Notes: generated from the sequence alone by a model not told the origin. A stretch of DNA of 64,000 nucleotides from Phoronis australis (GCA_002633005.1 NMRA01000095.1:636760-700759); one strand, 5' to 3'. Positions 50,292 to 61,666 are shown, counted from the first letter of the stretch. A program made the numbers and translations.

Positions 50292-51486
50292 AAGCACCCA
50301 ATGAAGCCATCACAGTTTAACAAACTGAACACTCCAGGGATGCCCATGTACACCAGTGCATCAGACATGATCACATCCAACACTACTTCGAGTATGCCAA
50401 ACGGTGGCGTTCCACCCAACCAAATGGTGCTGCCCCCTAATGGTTTGCATTCTATGAATGGTGGGAACGGCGTGCAGAATGTGGACTGGCCAGGCTCCCC
50501 CAATTCTATGCTACCGGATATTACGCACAATAAGGTCCCGGATGAGAACTTGACCCCGGAACAGCTGCACCGGCGAGAGGAGCAATTGGCCAATATACGT
50601 AAACTTCAGTCAATGTTGTTCCCGGACAATAGCAATCCAAATGCGCATAATCCTCAGCTTGCCCCAATGGGTAATCACCCGGGCAATGGACGGCCGTCGA
50701 GTAAATACGGTCCTCAGATGGGGCCCTATCCACAGCCCATGATGGGGCCAAATGGGTCAAACATGCCTGGCAGCTTTGGACCAAATATGCATGGACCTGG
50801 ACCACATATGATGAGCCCAGGAGGGCCCAGTATGATGGGACCAAATGGTCCAATAGTGCCCAATGGGCCACCTATGGCTCCTGGACCTAACGGTCAGAAC
50901 TTTGGCACATCCTCAGCCATGATGATGTCACACCAACAGGCCATGATGTCACAGCCAAATGTTGTGATGTCACAGCAGAATATGATGATGTCAACATCGC
51001 AGCATCCCAATATGACAATGAACATGTCGGCACAATCGATGAGTATGGGCCCGCAGCCTATGTACTCTCCCCCTATGATGGACATGCGACCTCCCTCTGG
51101 CAACATAGCCGAGAAGGAATGGGCACGACTGCAGCAGGAGTTCTATGGTGGTCGCGGTGGCGCTGCTGGCATGCGCCAGCAGTCGACCATCCATGCAGCC
51201 AATCCATTTGCAGACAATGAGTTGCCGTCTCAGGGACCACCGCCCCCGTACTACAGCTCAGTTAGTCACCGCCACTCCAGCGTCTCATCAGGACCTACCT
51301 CACCGCCCATGATCGGCGCCCCGTCCCCCATGCACTCGCCAGCGGCACTGACCTCTCCACATGTCAACCCTCCTCAGGGTCAGTTCATGTATCCTCCTCA
51401 GCGGAGGCCGACCCCGGCGACTATGAACTATCCTCCAGGAGCGCCCATGATGCCTGACCTGCCTCCAGAGATGATGGGATCCCCAG
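50292..51486 (+). CDS. BCL9: BCL9/Legless HD2 (beta-catenin-binding) exon
   Basis: Encodes residues 381-779. It opens KHPMKPSQFNKLNTPGMP, like Legless KNPMKINKLQRHNSVGMP. HD2 at about 462-493 reads VPDENLTPEQLHRREEQLAN, then IRKLQSMLFPDN; it is the single helix that docks on the first armadillo repeats of beta-catenin. A Met/Gly/Pro/Asn-rich stretch follows, then an HD3-like motif EWARLQQEFY at 656-665 and GPPPPYYSSVSHRHSSVSS, matching Legless QGPPPPYHSIQRSASVP. Acceptor is TCATTACAG; the exon ends one base into a codon at CCAG|GTTTG. The open frame continues upstream to 50160 and downstream to 51608, but those parts are intron. Confidence 0.97.
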
Positions 51487-52022
51487 GTTTGAAATTAATA
51501 ATCCTACTGTTTCATTCGTATAAGTGTGAAAAGCTATGTTTTGTCAAAGGAATTAAGTTTCATTTTAGACCACTTAACACTGTAAAAGGTTTCTCCACAT
51601 GCACCTAACGCAGATAATTAGAAAAGTCTTGTATCCAGAATATTCAGTTTTGCCCAACTTTCTCATTCAGTGACTCATAATCAGCCATTAAAGTGGGTAA
51701 GTAATAAAAACATTCTGCTGAGTGCTGTTCAAAGTGAGTCTGCGTGCACTTTCCAAGGTCCAACCGTATGCAGTTATAACTATGATGAAACAAATTTGAG
51801 GTGGCTTAGATCTGTGCTGGATGTTATACAATCATAACAAACGAAGTGTTAATCTCCTTATTTCAGAACTTGGGCTATTACTCCTCACAAATTCAAAATC
51901 GGTGCAAATCAAGTGTCACTATGGAATCTCATTTGTGTCTTGAATGATAGTCGGGCTCTTGAGCTCAGAATTAATGTGCGCTGTCTCGCTTATGGTATTA
52001 CGTTTTCATTCCGTTGTTTTAG

Positions 52023-54241
52023 GGATGCGAATGCCAGGTGGACATCCTAAGGAGGTGACTGTAGCCCGAGCTGGACACCCAGAACCATTCCAACCAGAGT
52101 TGACGTCTAGTCAGGGAGGAGGTAACAAACCGCCACCCAGTTACGCTCAGTCAACCAAGCGTAAGCAACGTGACAATGTTGATGATTTGTACAAAAACTT
52201 ACAGCCTGCCCCATCACCGCAGCACTTCACATACCCAAACCAGTTCGAGGGGCAGGAATTGACAATTACGAAACAGTTGAATGCGGCGTATCAGGAGTCT
52301 CCTGTCTCGCAGTCTCCAGCTGTCAGTCAACCAATAGACACACCCATATCTGGACCCGCCTCCGTTCCGACAACAGGACCCCCGTCTGTTCCGCCGCAGG
52401 GTCCAGCATCCGTACCACCCCCTGCCACCCCTCACACGCCTTCCGACTCTCAAGTGTTCAACAACGAGACCAATGCGAAAAGTGTGGCAGCTGCGGGCAG
52501 GAGACTGTCGCATCTCAGTTCACCCGCGCCCGGAACTCCGGGCACACCGGTGACGAAGCCGAACTTGTCTAATATCACATCGTCAAGTTTGGCAAATCTG
52601 GCAAAGGGTGTGGAAGACATGTCGCATCAGATGCAACAAAGTATGTTACAAGGGGGACCGTTTCACAGTATTCAGGTGCAGAGTCAGTCTATGGACGACA
52701 TCCCTGGCAAGAGCACAAACTCTACTACGCAGGGACAGCAAAACGTGAACAACACTTATGTGAATACAACAATGTCAATAGGTCAGTTGAACATACAGCA
52801 GATGAATCACCTCCAGAACCATCCATCACAGGGTCACCCAGGTCAAGGTCATCCACCACAGGGTCATCCACCACAAGGTCACCCGGCACAGGGTCACCCA
52901 GCTCAGGGTCATCCGGCACAGGGTCACCCAGCACAGGGTAGCACGGGAGTCCCTTCAATACCACACATGGGGGGGCCGACACCTCCGCATTTGACAGCAC
53001 CCCCAAGCGCCCACTCTGTAGGCAGACCTTCCTCGAGGGGCTTCATGGAGATGTCCCAACAACGCCAGCAGATGATGGCCCATGGTCCACAAATGTTACC
53101 TCAACGGATGGACAGCCCGCAGCTCATGGGCAGTCCAGAGTTTACCAGTCCTCATGGGCCACACATGGCTAGTCCCCATGGTGGAATGGTCAATGGGCCA
53201 CCCTTTAATAGTCAACATGCACACCCTATGATGCCTGGTCAGTCACCCATAGAGCGCGGTCCAATGATGATTCCTGGGGGAAGCCCCCATGGGGCCCCTC
53301 ACATGGGACATCAGATGGGGCCAGAGTTCATGGGTCCCTCCCCTTCCATGTCCCATCCTGGCCAGATACCTAGTCAATACCCACCGGGAATGCCAATGGC
53401 TGGCATGAGGCCAGGTATGTTGCCTGGTTCCCGGTACCCTCAACCATCAGACCCCCAGTTTATGAGTCCCGCCGTACCCATGCCCTCTCAACCAATGCCG
53501 GCAGAGCCCCAGCCTGCACCTCCACCCACCACAACAACGTCACGAAAACGAGGTCGCAAGACATCCAGCAGCACTAATGTCAAAGTTCAGACAACTGCCC
53601 CCAACACCATCCAGTATCTTCCAGCCAATCCTCCATCCTCACAAGCCGGCATGGGTCCACCACCTCCTAAGCGATCTTTCCCCGACCAGTTCACAGAGGC
53701 ATTCCCAGCCGAGCCCTTACGTAACCTAGACAAGAAGGTACCCTCCTCCAAACTTTCATACTTTCCACCCAGCGAACAGAACCACCTGGAGTACAGTCGT
53801 ATGACCTCCATGGCTCCGGTCTATCAACCTGGTCATCAGAACCCTAATGTAATGTGTGGGTCCCCGTCCTTCCCGTCTGACATCATCCCTCCGTCCTCAC
53901 TTGGTCATGCTGGGCCTCCTATGGGTGATCCAATGATGAACCACAACATGCTTCCATCCCATATATCCCCTTCCATGAACCCAGGACACATGGCTGGCAT
54001 GCCACCAAGACATCCTGGCTATGGGCCAGGTCCCATGCACGAGATGAGTTATGGACATCGTCAGCCCAATGAGTACAGTATAGGTCCCAGAATGTCGGCT
54101 CCACATCCCGGGCCCTACCCTGGTCACCCCGGTCACCCTGGTCACCCCGGATATGGTCCTCAGATGGGTCCACCTGGACCAGATTTTATGGGCCCTCCTG
54201 TGGGTGACCCGAGATATATAAATATGATGTCAGGCATGTGA
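52023..54241 (+). CDS. BCL9: BCL9/Legless C-terminal exon
   Basis: Encodes residues 779-1517 and the TGA stop. The leading GG completes Gly from the previous exon. It contains a basic NLS-like TKRKQRD at about 823-829, NIQQMNHLQNHPSQGHPGQG at the start of a run of GHP(A/P)Q repeats (about 1045-1083), and a second basic cluster RKRGRK near 1286. The conserved APNTIQYLPANPPSSQ box is at 1304-1319; Legless has TPNTIQYMPVRA and vertebrate BCL9 a similar motif. The Pro/Met/Gly/His-rich tail ends GDPRYINMMSGM. In BCL9 this region is the transcriptional activation tail. Antisense open frames here are shadows of the biased codon content. Confidence 0.96.
52820..52940 (+). repeat. In-frame 15-bp repeat encoding GHP(A/P)Q
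   Basis: About eight copies of a 15-bp unit (GGTCACCCAGCACAG) inside the last BCL9 exon, with mostly silent differences between CAC/CAT and CCA/CCG. It is likely length-polymorphic. Confidence 0.85.
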
Positions 54242-56530
54242 TAATCTGCTGCTGGTCAGAGTCCATTGGACAACTGTAAGTGCCTGTAGAAAAAGGACAC
54301 TAAAAATATACGCGAAAAGACAAGACAAAGCTGTGTTCACGGCTGAAGTTGATTTTCAAAAAACCTTAATGGTACTGATGTGTGAGATTATAATAGACAA
54401 TAAGTTTCAAAGCAGTAATTGGCCGCTGCCTGTTCTGTGTACTTGTGAACACAATGCCTTGTGAGGCAGACGGTTGGAAGCTAGACTATTGTAGTGCGAG
54501 AGAGTGGAGCTTGGGAGCAATATGTTGATACATATAACTGCAAGCTGAAATGTATCTCACTTGGAGATATATAGCCGAATATGGGGTAAAAAGCAATATA
54601 GACAAAGCTGAGTGTTACCGCGGTTATGTAAAAGATATTCTCTGATGAACTGTTGTGAACTTATTAGATGGGAATATCACAGTTGGTGTCTGGTGAAGAT
54701 GTCTGTTGGAGACTTGCCTTAAACAGATTATGGGTGTATTTTTATTGGATATTTATAAGAGCGCATGACTGTGAGATGTTTGTAGATAAAAACAAAAGTG
54801 GCTTGTATATATTTCTTATTTGGTCTCTTTTTAAGTGTCCAGCTTTATACATGCGTTTACTTAGGAACAAAATGTGATTGAAGGGTAGTGACGAAATTTG
54901 AAGTTGTCGTGGAGGAGATGTCCAGACACGTGCGTTCATCTTGTGGATATACCAAGTTTTATTTTAGTTTGTTGCAGACAGGAGAGAAGTTTCCTGCAGA
55001 TTATACAATTGAACAATCTCAGAATGGTTATATTGTGTTCAAAAATTGACAGCGGGTCGCTAAAAGACGAGGTTTTTAATGGAGCCGACTGTATTGTGTG
55101 TGCTGAAATATGAAGGATTGTAAAACGTGAAGGTTCAATTTCGCACGAATGAATATTAGGGAATTGAATAATCTTGGTGTGTGTAGAAGCGATCGAATGA
55201 ACTTCGTAACCTACGAATGTGGGTGTGTTTCAATACTCATATTCTTGTGATTTGACTGATGACGGAATTGTAAATCATGTTTAGACTGTTAGTTGTTTTT
55301 GTAAATAAGGGTCAATTGGGTACTTGTGTGATTTTTTAGCATCGTAGAGTTTAGATTTTTGGATGTACATAGTCTTATGTAAAACTGATATTTTTATAAC
55401 ATTGAGAAAAAAGTATGTATTTTAATGTCGGAACTTGTTTTTTTGCCTCCACTACATACATTTGCATATTTTCTAGCATAATTTTTCTGTTTTATCTCTG
55501 TTTATGCTTTACTGCATACTCCTTCAGATTTGTTTTCACACTTCTATTCCACTATGCAAAATTGATTTATTGAACTAAAAACATTTTTAAATGCCATATT
55601 CCAAACCAAATCTATTTTAAATGGTCAAGGCTTATTGTGTACTTGGGTCAAGCCAAAATTGCACACTTAAACTGTGGTGGTGAAGCTTTTTTTGAAGCAA
55701 TCAATGAACTTCATCGCGCCCATGGTTTGTTGATGTGTAAGTTGGAATGTTTGTTGTATTTAAAAGCCGAAAGGAAGGGTCCAAATCGTAACAATCTCTA
55801 TAAGAGAGGCGCGTGGATCTACAGATTGGCATGATGTGTTGCCGAATGCTCGTGAAGACCTGGGCTCGAATGATCGTTATAAATGTAAGTTTATGCAACT
55901 TTAACTGGAATGAGAAGCAGATTCCACATACTTCATGCTGTCGCCACCCAGTGTGTGAGAAATGAACTAGTTGCTGACAGCCAACACATTCTGCCCCATA
56001 CAATAGCATATCACTCAGACTCTAGCCTATGCCGTGTCTAAGGCAATGCTAACAGGGAAATGGCTGGATTGTAGCGACTGTTGCCGTAGCTACCCCAGGC
56101 ACGTGTTTCTGGTGAGCTGCCACGTTTTATCAGAGGTTTATTTTGTCTTCATTTTAAAAAGCTGCATTTCGCGCTGTTAGGCTGGCTAAAGTGAAAATCG
56201 AATTGAGTCTTTTGTTCTCATTGAATGAGTACTTCATTTAATATTCCTTAATGTGATAGGATTCAAGTGCCGTTGCCTATTCAAGTCGCAAACAATGCGC
56301 AAATTTTGAATCTGCAATTATAGGTTTGCCAACCACAAAAAAATGCAGTGTTTTTGATGAGTTGCTGATGGTTTTGATGTTCTTGTTGGTAAAGAATACA
56401 AAATCGATATATGAAAGTAAAAGGCTCAATTCGATTTCCGGTTTGAAGGAGGGCAAAATGCCACTGGAATTTAGCGTTTATGCATCTGACAACAAATAAG
56501 TAAATAAAAACATGACATTCTAAACATTTC
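54242..56530 (+). other. BCL9: BCL9 3' UTR
   Basis: About 2.3 kb after the stop without recognisable coding sequence and with no earlier AATAAA that I could find. It is AT-rich with many T-runs in the distal half. Confidence 0.65.
56503..56508 (+). terminator. Poly(A) signal AATAAA for the BCL9-type gene
   Basis: The first AATAAA found on the plus strand after the stop at 54241. Cleavage would be expected about 10-30 bases downstream. Confidence 0.55.
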
Positions 56531-56532
56531 AT

Positions 56533-56538
56533 TTTATT
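56533..56538 (-). terminator. Poly(A) signal AATAAA for the FoxN gene
   Basis: TTTATT on the plus strand reads as AATAAA on the minus strand. It is the first such hexamer I find downstream of the FoxN stop at 59847, implying a 3' UTR of about 3.3 kb. A variant ATTAAA lies much closer to the stop, at about 59820, and could serve a short isoform. Confidence 0.5.
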
Positions 56539-56660
56539 TGAGATTATCGTTATGTACAATGACTACAAAACTTCATGACACAAAATCTACCTTGTGAGCT
56601 TGATTGGTGATGACACTTGTGGACGACAATGTGGCTGTTCAGCATGTGGAAGCAGGAAAT

Positions 56661-56918
56661 ATTCGTGACAAATATCACTGCATATCCTTGATATCAAGCA
56701 AACATTTTTTAGATATTGGTGACAAATATCTATATGTACATCCTTGATATCACAGAAACATTTCGTAGGTATAGGTGACCAATATCGATGCATATCAAAC
56801 AAACAGTACGTACATATTGGTAAAAAATATCTATGCACATCGTTGACATCACAAACAGTACGTAGATATTGCTATAAACCAATATCAATGCATATCTTTG
56901 ATATCACTTAAGCATTTT
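56661..56918. repeat. Degenerate array of about 60 bp with GATATC palindromes
   Basis: Four to five diverged units share 'gtgacaaatatc', 'atgcatatccttgatatcac' and 'aaacatt..gtagatattgg'. Each unit carries GATATC and ATATTGG/CCAATAT-type self-complementary pieces, so a transcript could fold extensively. It lies in the proposed FoxN 3' UTR. Confidence 0.65.
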
Positions 56919-57344
56919 GCTTGAAAAAATCACGAAACAAAAAATTCAGATTAAAACTGAAGCTCTTTAAGCACCACAGCCAATGGCACCATTTAGTCAG
57001 AATTGCATACACATGGCAATACTTGTAGAAAGTATCGGTTGTTCTATACAAATATCCATTTGGTCCATAAACTTGGTAGAATCAACATTGCAATATGTGA
57101 AGTAATTAACACTCAAGAAAACTTGTACAGTAAAACTGGAGTGACAGATTTTGTCAGAGTAAGGCACAATCTGACTCGTATGAAGGGCCGAGTGCATGAA
57201 CTGGTGCAATAGTAAGAGTGGAATTCTCATTTGTCTGAGTTTAGCAAAAAGCAAGTATTACTGTAACTGTCTTTAGTCTACACATGTATGTTGCACAATT
57301 CCTAAAATCATCATGATTTGGACACAAAACCCAGAAAAGGTAAA

Positions 57345-57525
57345 CCAGTATTTCTAGCTTACAGATTACACACGTGACATGTCTTAAAATAAACTTGAGA
57401 GCAATAAATCAGTCTTTCTAGTTTCCAGATTACATACGGTGCTTTTGCGTTTTACCAAAACTTGAGAGCAATGAACCAGTGTTTATCGCTTATACTGAAC
57501 ACACGTGACTTCGTCTCAAGCATAA
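57345..57525. repeat. Degenerate tandem array of about 70 bp, 3 copies
   Basis: Three diverged units share 'aaccagt.tttct', 'agattacacacgtgac' and 'aaacttgagagcaat.aa'. Confidence 0.55.
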
Positions 57526-59846
57526 TCAGAAATTGAGGCAGCCTTCCGCTGAAAATCTATACACTACGAATCAGTCACTATTCAAAACGAGGCACGGTCT
57601 ATGTACATCAAACAAACCTAAGAAAGTGAGATATAAATAACGAGATCACACGTAAACACACAATGAAATTACAGCATATCAATTATTTCAATGCGGTCAT
57701 AAAATTTCAAACTTCAGCAGTCACAGCAGATTACACCAGTTGTAACCAGCACAACTAGTAAAGACTCTTATTCTACGTTATCAATCAAATGGCCACAATT
57801 TTCACAATGATTTCAACATGCACAAAGTTGTCAGGGCATAGAAACAATCCATGGACCGAACTAAATGCTGGCCAATCAGATGTGAAGCCCGTGTGAAAGT
57901 ATTATACGATATCTGTCAGTGCTGCTATGAACTGTCCTTTGACCTAACATTACTGTAAGTGGTCCAGTCTGACACGGTGAGTTCGACAGCTGAATTTTCG
58001 GGTCTTGCCACAAAACCTTATCTCTGTTGCCATGGAGATAAATACAGAATTGTTGCTTAATCTCGTTTAGCAATAGGTAGAAGCTTTGTTAAACGTCCAC
58101 AATTGTGCTCAAATACTGTTACATGTTGTTTTGAATAACTGATAGTGCTGATCAATTAATGATAAATCCAGATGACCTTGAAAAACTGGCACAAAATGGT
58201 GGAAGAATGCAGAAATTTCATTCCAATGTCTCCAAAGGAAGTTTTAACAACTGGTGTCAGCTAGGAAGAAATGGACACAAAAACTCCTAATATATCCTAA
58301 GACAACGAAATTCAGCAAAATCTCTGCTTCCAGACAATACTTCACGAAATGAAAATAACAGTGCACCGGTTCATTACACAAACTCCATGAAATGGAGTTA
58401 TCACATTTAGTGAGGCAATACAAACACATTGGAGACCAAAAATGAAACAAAACACCGAACCAACACGTTTACTGAGCTGGCATTTAAGAATACTAAGAAA
58501 ACGTTACATCGTTCTTCTTGACACAAAGCATAGGATGATAGGATATCGCATTCACAATATTTTAGTGAACAAAAGTTATTGAGGCAATTACAAAAAAGTT
58601 CATTGATTTCATGATTCGATTTGTTGTTTATAATTTACACTTCATAGGAACTATTTACACACTGCATATGTACATGTCAATGGCACACTGGCCAATCTCT
58701 TTCAGTAAAAACCATACACATGAATCCCCACTCTGTCTCTACCGGTCTTGCCACCTAGTGACAAAATGTATTGACTACAGACTTTGCACTGCACTGCCAT
58801 AACAGTGCATGTGGAACTTTCAAACTAATACTTGTACAGGTGACATGTTGACTAATCGTTCTATCAGCATGTACTGTGAAAGCACCTCATGGTTCTGATC
58901 TGTAGCTAGCCATCACGTCGCTATCACCATCTTGGACGGAGTGAGACGAGCATCAGAATCAGCATTGTTTAGCTTGCTTCGTGGAGTACACACGTAGGTT
59001 CCGTGAAAATTTACGTCACCACTGCCTGAAATGCGCGACCTGTTTTAGTGTTAAACATTTCAACAAATTAACTGGAATATGTTTGGACGAGTTTAATATA
59101 AAGAATTAGCGCACTCTGGAGACACTGCAACAATTACTAAATGAAACCCTGTCAAAGCCATCTTGTTTGTTTTTAGGTGATGCTAGCAACATTACAAAGC
59201 AGTTTGGAAAAAAATCTAGGTTGCAAAAACAATGAGCTTCAAAAAATAGCCAATTTTTTAACTATAAAACAGTTGTCATTTTGAAGCTTCAGAATCACAC
59301 TAAAGAGGGACGTAAACAGTGTATTTTTCAAGCGAAAAATTTGTCATGAAATCAGCAAATTTCTATTGTCAGATGATGTTTATAATTTTTTGAAACTACA
59401 GTACCACCACGAAAAAATGATTTGGACATCAGATGTAAAGCCATTCGTCTCAAAAGGTTTTCCACAAGAAAATCGTTTTCAAATTATTAAAAACTCTGTA
59501 TTTCTGAACAGTGGCTCAGAGATGCTCAGCCGCTGCTCTGAAACTTTGATAACTTTCTCATAAGAATATATTTGTCATTTTTGTTAAACTGCTAAAAAGT
59601 GCATTTGACCTCAGATGTTAGTTTAGTCACAAACAGGTCTACGGTAAATGCACACAATATTTCAGACAAGTTATTTTGTCAAACTTCTCAACAAAAATAA
59701 ACATTTAGAAAACTTTACTCCAAAATTATCATGGTTTGGTAAAGTTTTTTATCAATTAAACAATGTAATCATGAAATTTTAAAGTAAAATCTTGTATAAT
59801 GGTTTTTATCTTTGTGCATTTTAATTTATGAATGATTACAGTCACG

Positions 59847-59993
59847 TCAAACAGGAAGTGGTTTGTTACCTGTAGGAGTGAGCCTGATGGGGGAAGTTGA
59901 GCTGAAGCCAGGAGGAGACGACATCCGTGAAAATGAAATAGGCGAAGTGGTTGATAAATCATGGAAGAGATCCTCATCATCCCAAAGACCATT
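59847..59993 (-). CDS. FOXN4: FoxN1/4 last exon, acidic activation region
   Basis: On the minus strand, after the acceptor TTTCCTGCAG, it reads NGLWDDEDLFHDLSTTSPIS, continues through a Ser/Pro-rich stretch (SRMSSPPGFSSTSPIRLTPT), and ends GNKPLPV with TGA at 59849-59847. The NGLWDDEDL start follows on from LSELALQ in the previous exon. The pair matches vertebrate FOXN4 DFALQGNLWEEMKDEGFSLD, the conserved acidic activation segment. The C-terminus is shorter than in vertebrate FOXN4. Confidence 0.88.
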   Translation of the reverse strand, partial: NGLWDDEDLFHDLSTTSPISFSRMSSPPGFSSTSPIRLTPTGNKPLPV

Positions 59994-60539
59994 CTGCAGG
60001 AAATAGAAGTCAATTAACCATTTATGTTGTATATATATGGTTTTATCTCTAATTGTTGTATGGGAAGTTATCTCCCCTGAAGGGGCGTAAGAGTAGTATT
60101 TGCGAACAAGAAGAGCACAATTTTCAACTGAAAATGGTGCAAATAGCACTTTGTGTTTTCGGTTACAACCTTCGCGTCTGATGATTCACAGAAGTACGTT
60201 TGTACGTTTTGTATGTTGCTGTAATTTTTACATCAAAAGAAGGTAAGAGCGTAATATTAAGAATAAGAAATAAGTATCACCACGCAACACTTCAATCACT
60301 TGTTTTGTAAAACAGACAAAACTCAGGTCTTTAAAGTGCAGCCAAACAAGGCACAGTACCATGCTTGATTTGAATGTATGCAGAACACTATTTCATAATT
60401 TTTAAAAATTACACACACCAGTCAAGATTTAGTGTAAATATCTTAGCTGCTTTTATCAAATGTCTTTAACTACAAAACTGAAATTGTACCAAACACACAA
60501 ACACCACCAACCAAGCTATCATCGGCACGAGTGACAAAC

Positions 60540-60757
60540 CTGAAGCGCGAGTTCTGACAAGGCAGGATCTAAGTGTAGACTACTGTCCAGAATGTCTTGG
60601 TTCATAAACACGTCTGATTCCTTAAGGGAAGTGAATGACTCAGTCTTGATACTGGATGATGTCATTTTCTGTGCTGAGGACACCGTTGGTGCATTTTGGG
60701 TAGGCTGGTTTCCCTTTAATAATTGACCTTGACCCTTCTCCAGGATTTCTAAGACAT
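60540..60757 (-). CDS. FOXN4: FoxN1/4 penultimate exon
   Basis: The minus-strand acceptor is GTATGCATTGTAG and the donor is CAG|GTTTGT. The two leading bases AT complete G from the upstream exon to GAT (Asp). The peptide begins DVLEILEKGQGQLLKGN, runs through a Ser/Thr-rich region with an IKTE sumoylation-like motif, and ends DSSLHLDPALSELALQ. The end matches FOXN4 LDPSIMDFALQ, which is conserved just before the acidic segment. Length 218 nt, phase 0 at its end. Confidence 0.88.
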
Positions 60758-61154
60758 CTACAATGCATACAAAACAAGCAACACTTTACAAATCTGGGGC
60801 TAAATTGGTACTTAATACAAACAATAGCATCAAAAAGAAGATAATTTTCAATAATATAACACATGGTGTTCACTTTGAATGAATGAGGAAATGCCACAAC
60901 CATTTGTTTAGGCCTGCGCCCAATAAACACTCGCAAATGAAGATACAGTGAACACGTTTTCGAGATTTTCTAGCATCTAGGGAATGTTATCCAGTTTTAT
61001 TTCTTTCGATATTCAAGTCATGTCTTGGAATTGATTAAAAGTGTTAAAATGTTGCACGGTTTCTCAAGCTCATTTACATAATTCATGCAGTTGACTCTTC
61101 AATGCTGTGCTCAGACATCTATACGACTTCTGCTAACTTGCAAGCAAAAGTTAA

Positions 61155-61438
61155 TAGAATGACCAACGGCAGTTCCCCAGATTGGGCAGTGAACAAAATT
61201 TAGAAATAGGCCTCAAATTCAAGAATTATGATCAACTGCAAACTTAGCAAAGATCATTCAGCTCAATGTGATGTGCTATGGGGACACGCAACACTGCAAC
61301 TTTCAACGAATTTAAACAGTTTCCAATATTTGAATTGCACAATGAACACTAAAATCGGGCACATCCAAAACTTCAGAATCAAGAATTTCAATGTCCCAAA
61401 TTTTAGAGACTATCCCAACCTGAATAATTTTTACTGCA
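61155..61438. mobile_element. MITE-like repeat, family B copy 3
   Basis: A diverged relative of 49091-49357 in the FoxN intron. The right end AATAATTTTTACTGC and interior phrases ('ctcaaattcaagaatta', 'tcccaaattttagagactatcc') are recognisable. The left end is poorly preserved. Confidence 0.5.
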
Positions 61439-61476
61439 AAGCCTCTTGAATGGCTTTCAGTCATTTGTCAACTTAC

Positions 61477-61666
61477 CAGGATTAGCCATGCTTTGTCGGA
61501 TCGCAATGGGATCTTTTTTGTTCCACTTTGAGATCTCATCGTCCATCTTCTTAATCTTGGCAGGGTTCATGGCCCACAGACACCCTTTCCTTGTGTTTCC
61601 ATTACTCTTGGGATTTTCAATTTTCTCGAAGCATTTGTTTAAAGACAAGTTGTGCCTGACCGAGTT
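61477..61666 (-). CDS. FOXN4: FoxN1/4 forkhead exon: recognition helix and wing
   Basis: On the minus strand, after the acceptor TCTGTCTGTTTTAG, it begins [19 protein letters not shown], the forkhead recognition helix H3 that lies in the DNA major groove. It continues [20 protein letters not shown], then [24 protein letters not shown]. Human FOXN4 reads [57 protein letters not shown]. The RKGCLWA wing and KW..KD..AI..SMANP tail are specific to FOXN1/FOXN4. The donor is CCTG|GTAAGT, ending in phase 1. Earlier forkhead exons are not in the window. Confidence 0.95.

Larger units (their letters stand above)
36523..54241 (+). other. BCL9: Gene span: CECR2-type DDT/WHIM module joined to BCL9/Legless
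   Basis: Eleven exons are proposed: 36523-36538 (candidate), 37646-37847, 39844-39949, 42890-42985, 43712-43766, 45732-45916, 46199-46403, 47861-47911, 48701-48924, 50292-51486 and 52023-54241. Every intron is GT..AG, every junction is phase-compatible, and the total of 4554 nt is divisible by three (1517 aa plus stop). Residues about 6-220 match the CECR2 N-terminus, 221-305 form a linker, and 306-1517 are BCL9/Legless. In known biology BCL9 bridges Pygopus and beta-catenin in the nucleus in Wnt signalling, and CECR2 binds ISWI ATPases. Joining them in one protein is inference from exon phasing, and two separate genes remain possible. Confidence 0.65.
56539..59846 (-). other. FOXN4: FoxN 3' UTR (proposed)
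   Basis: About 3.3 kb between the FoxN stop and the distal poly(A) signal. There are no coding exons on either strand. It contains two degenerate tandem arrays (56661-56918 and 57345-57525). Confidence 0.45.

Noticed and set aside
51487-51608. Open-frame continuation after the HD2 exon
   Set aside because: The composition changes abruptly at CCAG|GTTTG, and the next exon at 52023 restores phase and the Pro/Met-rich composition, so this is intron.
52214-54173. Antisense open frames of 60-100 codons opposite the BCL9 exons
   Set aside because: They are shadows of the biased Pro/Gly/His codon use on the coding strand, with no recognisable domain.
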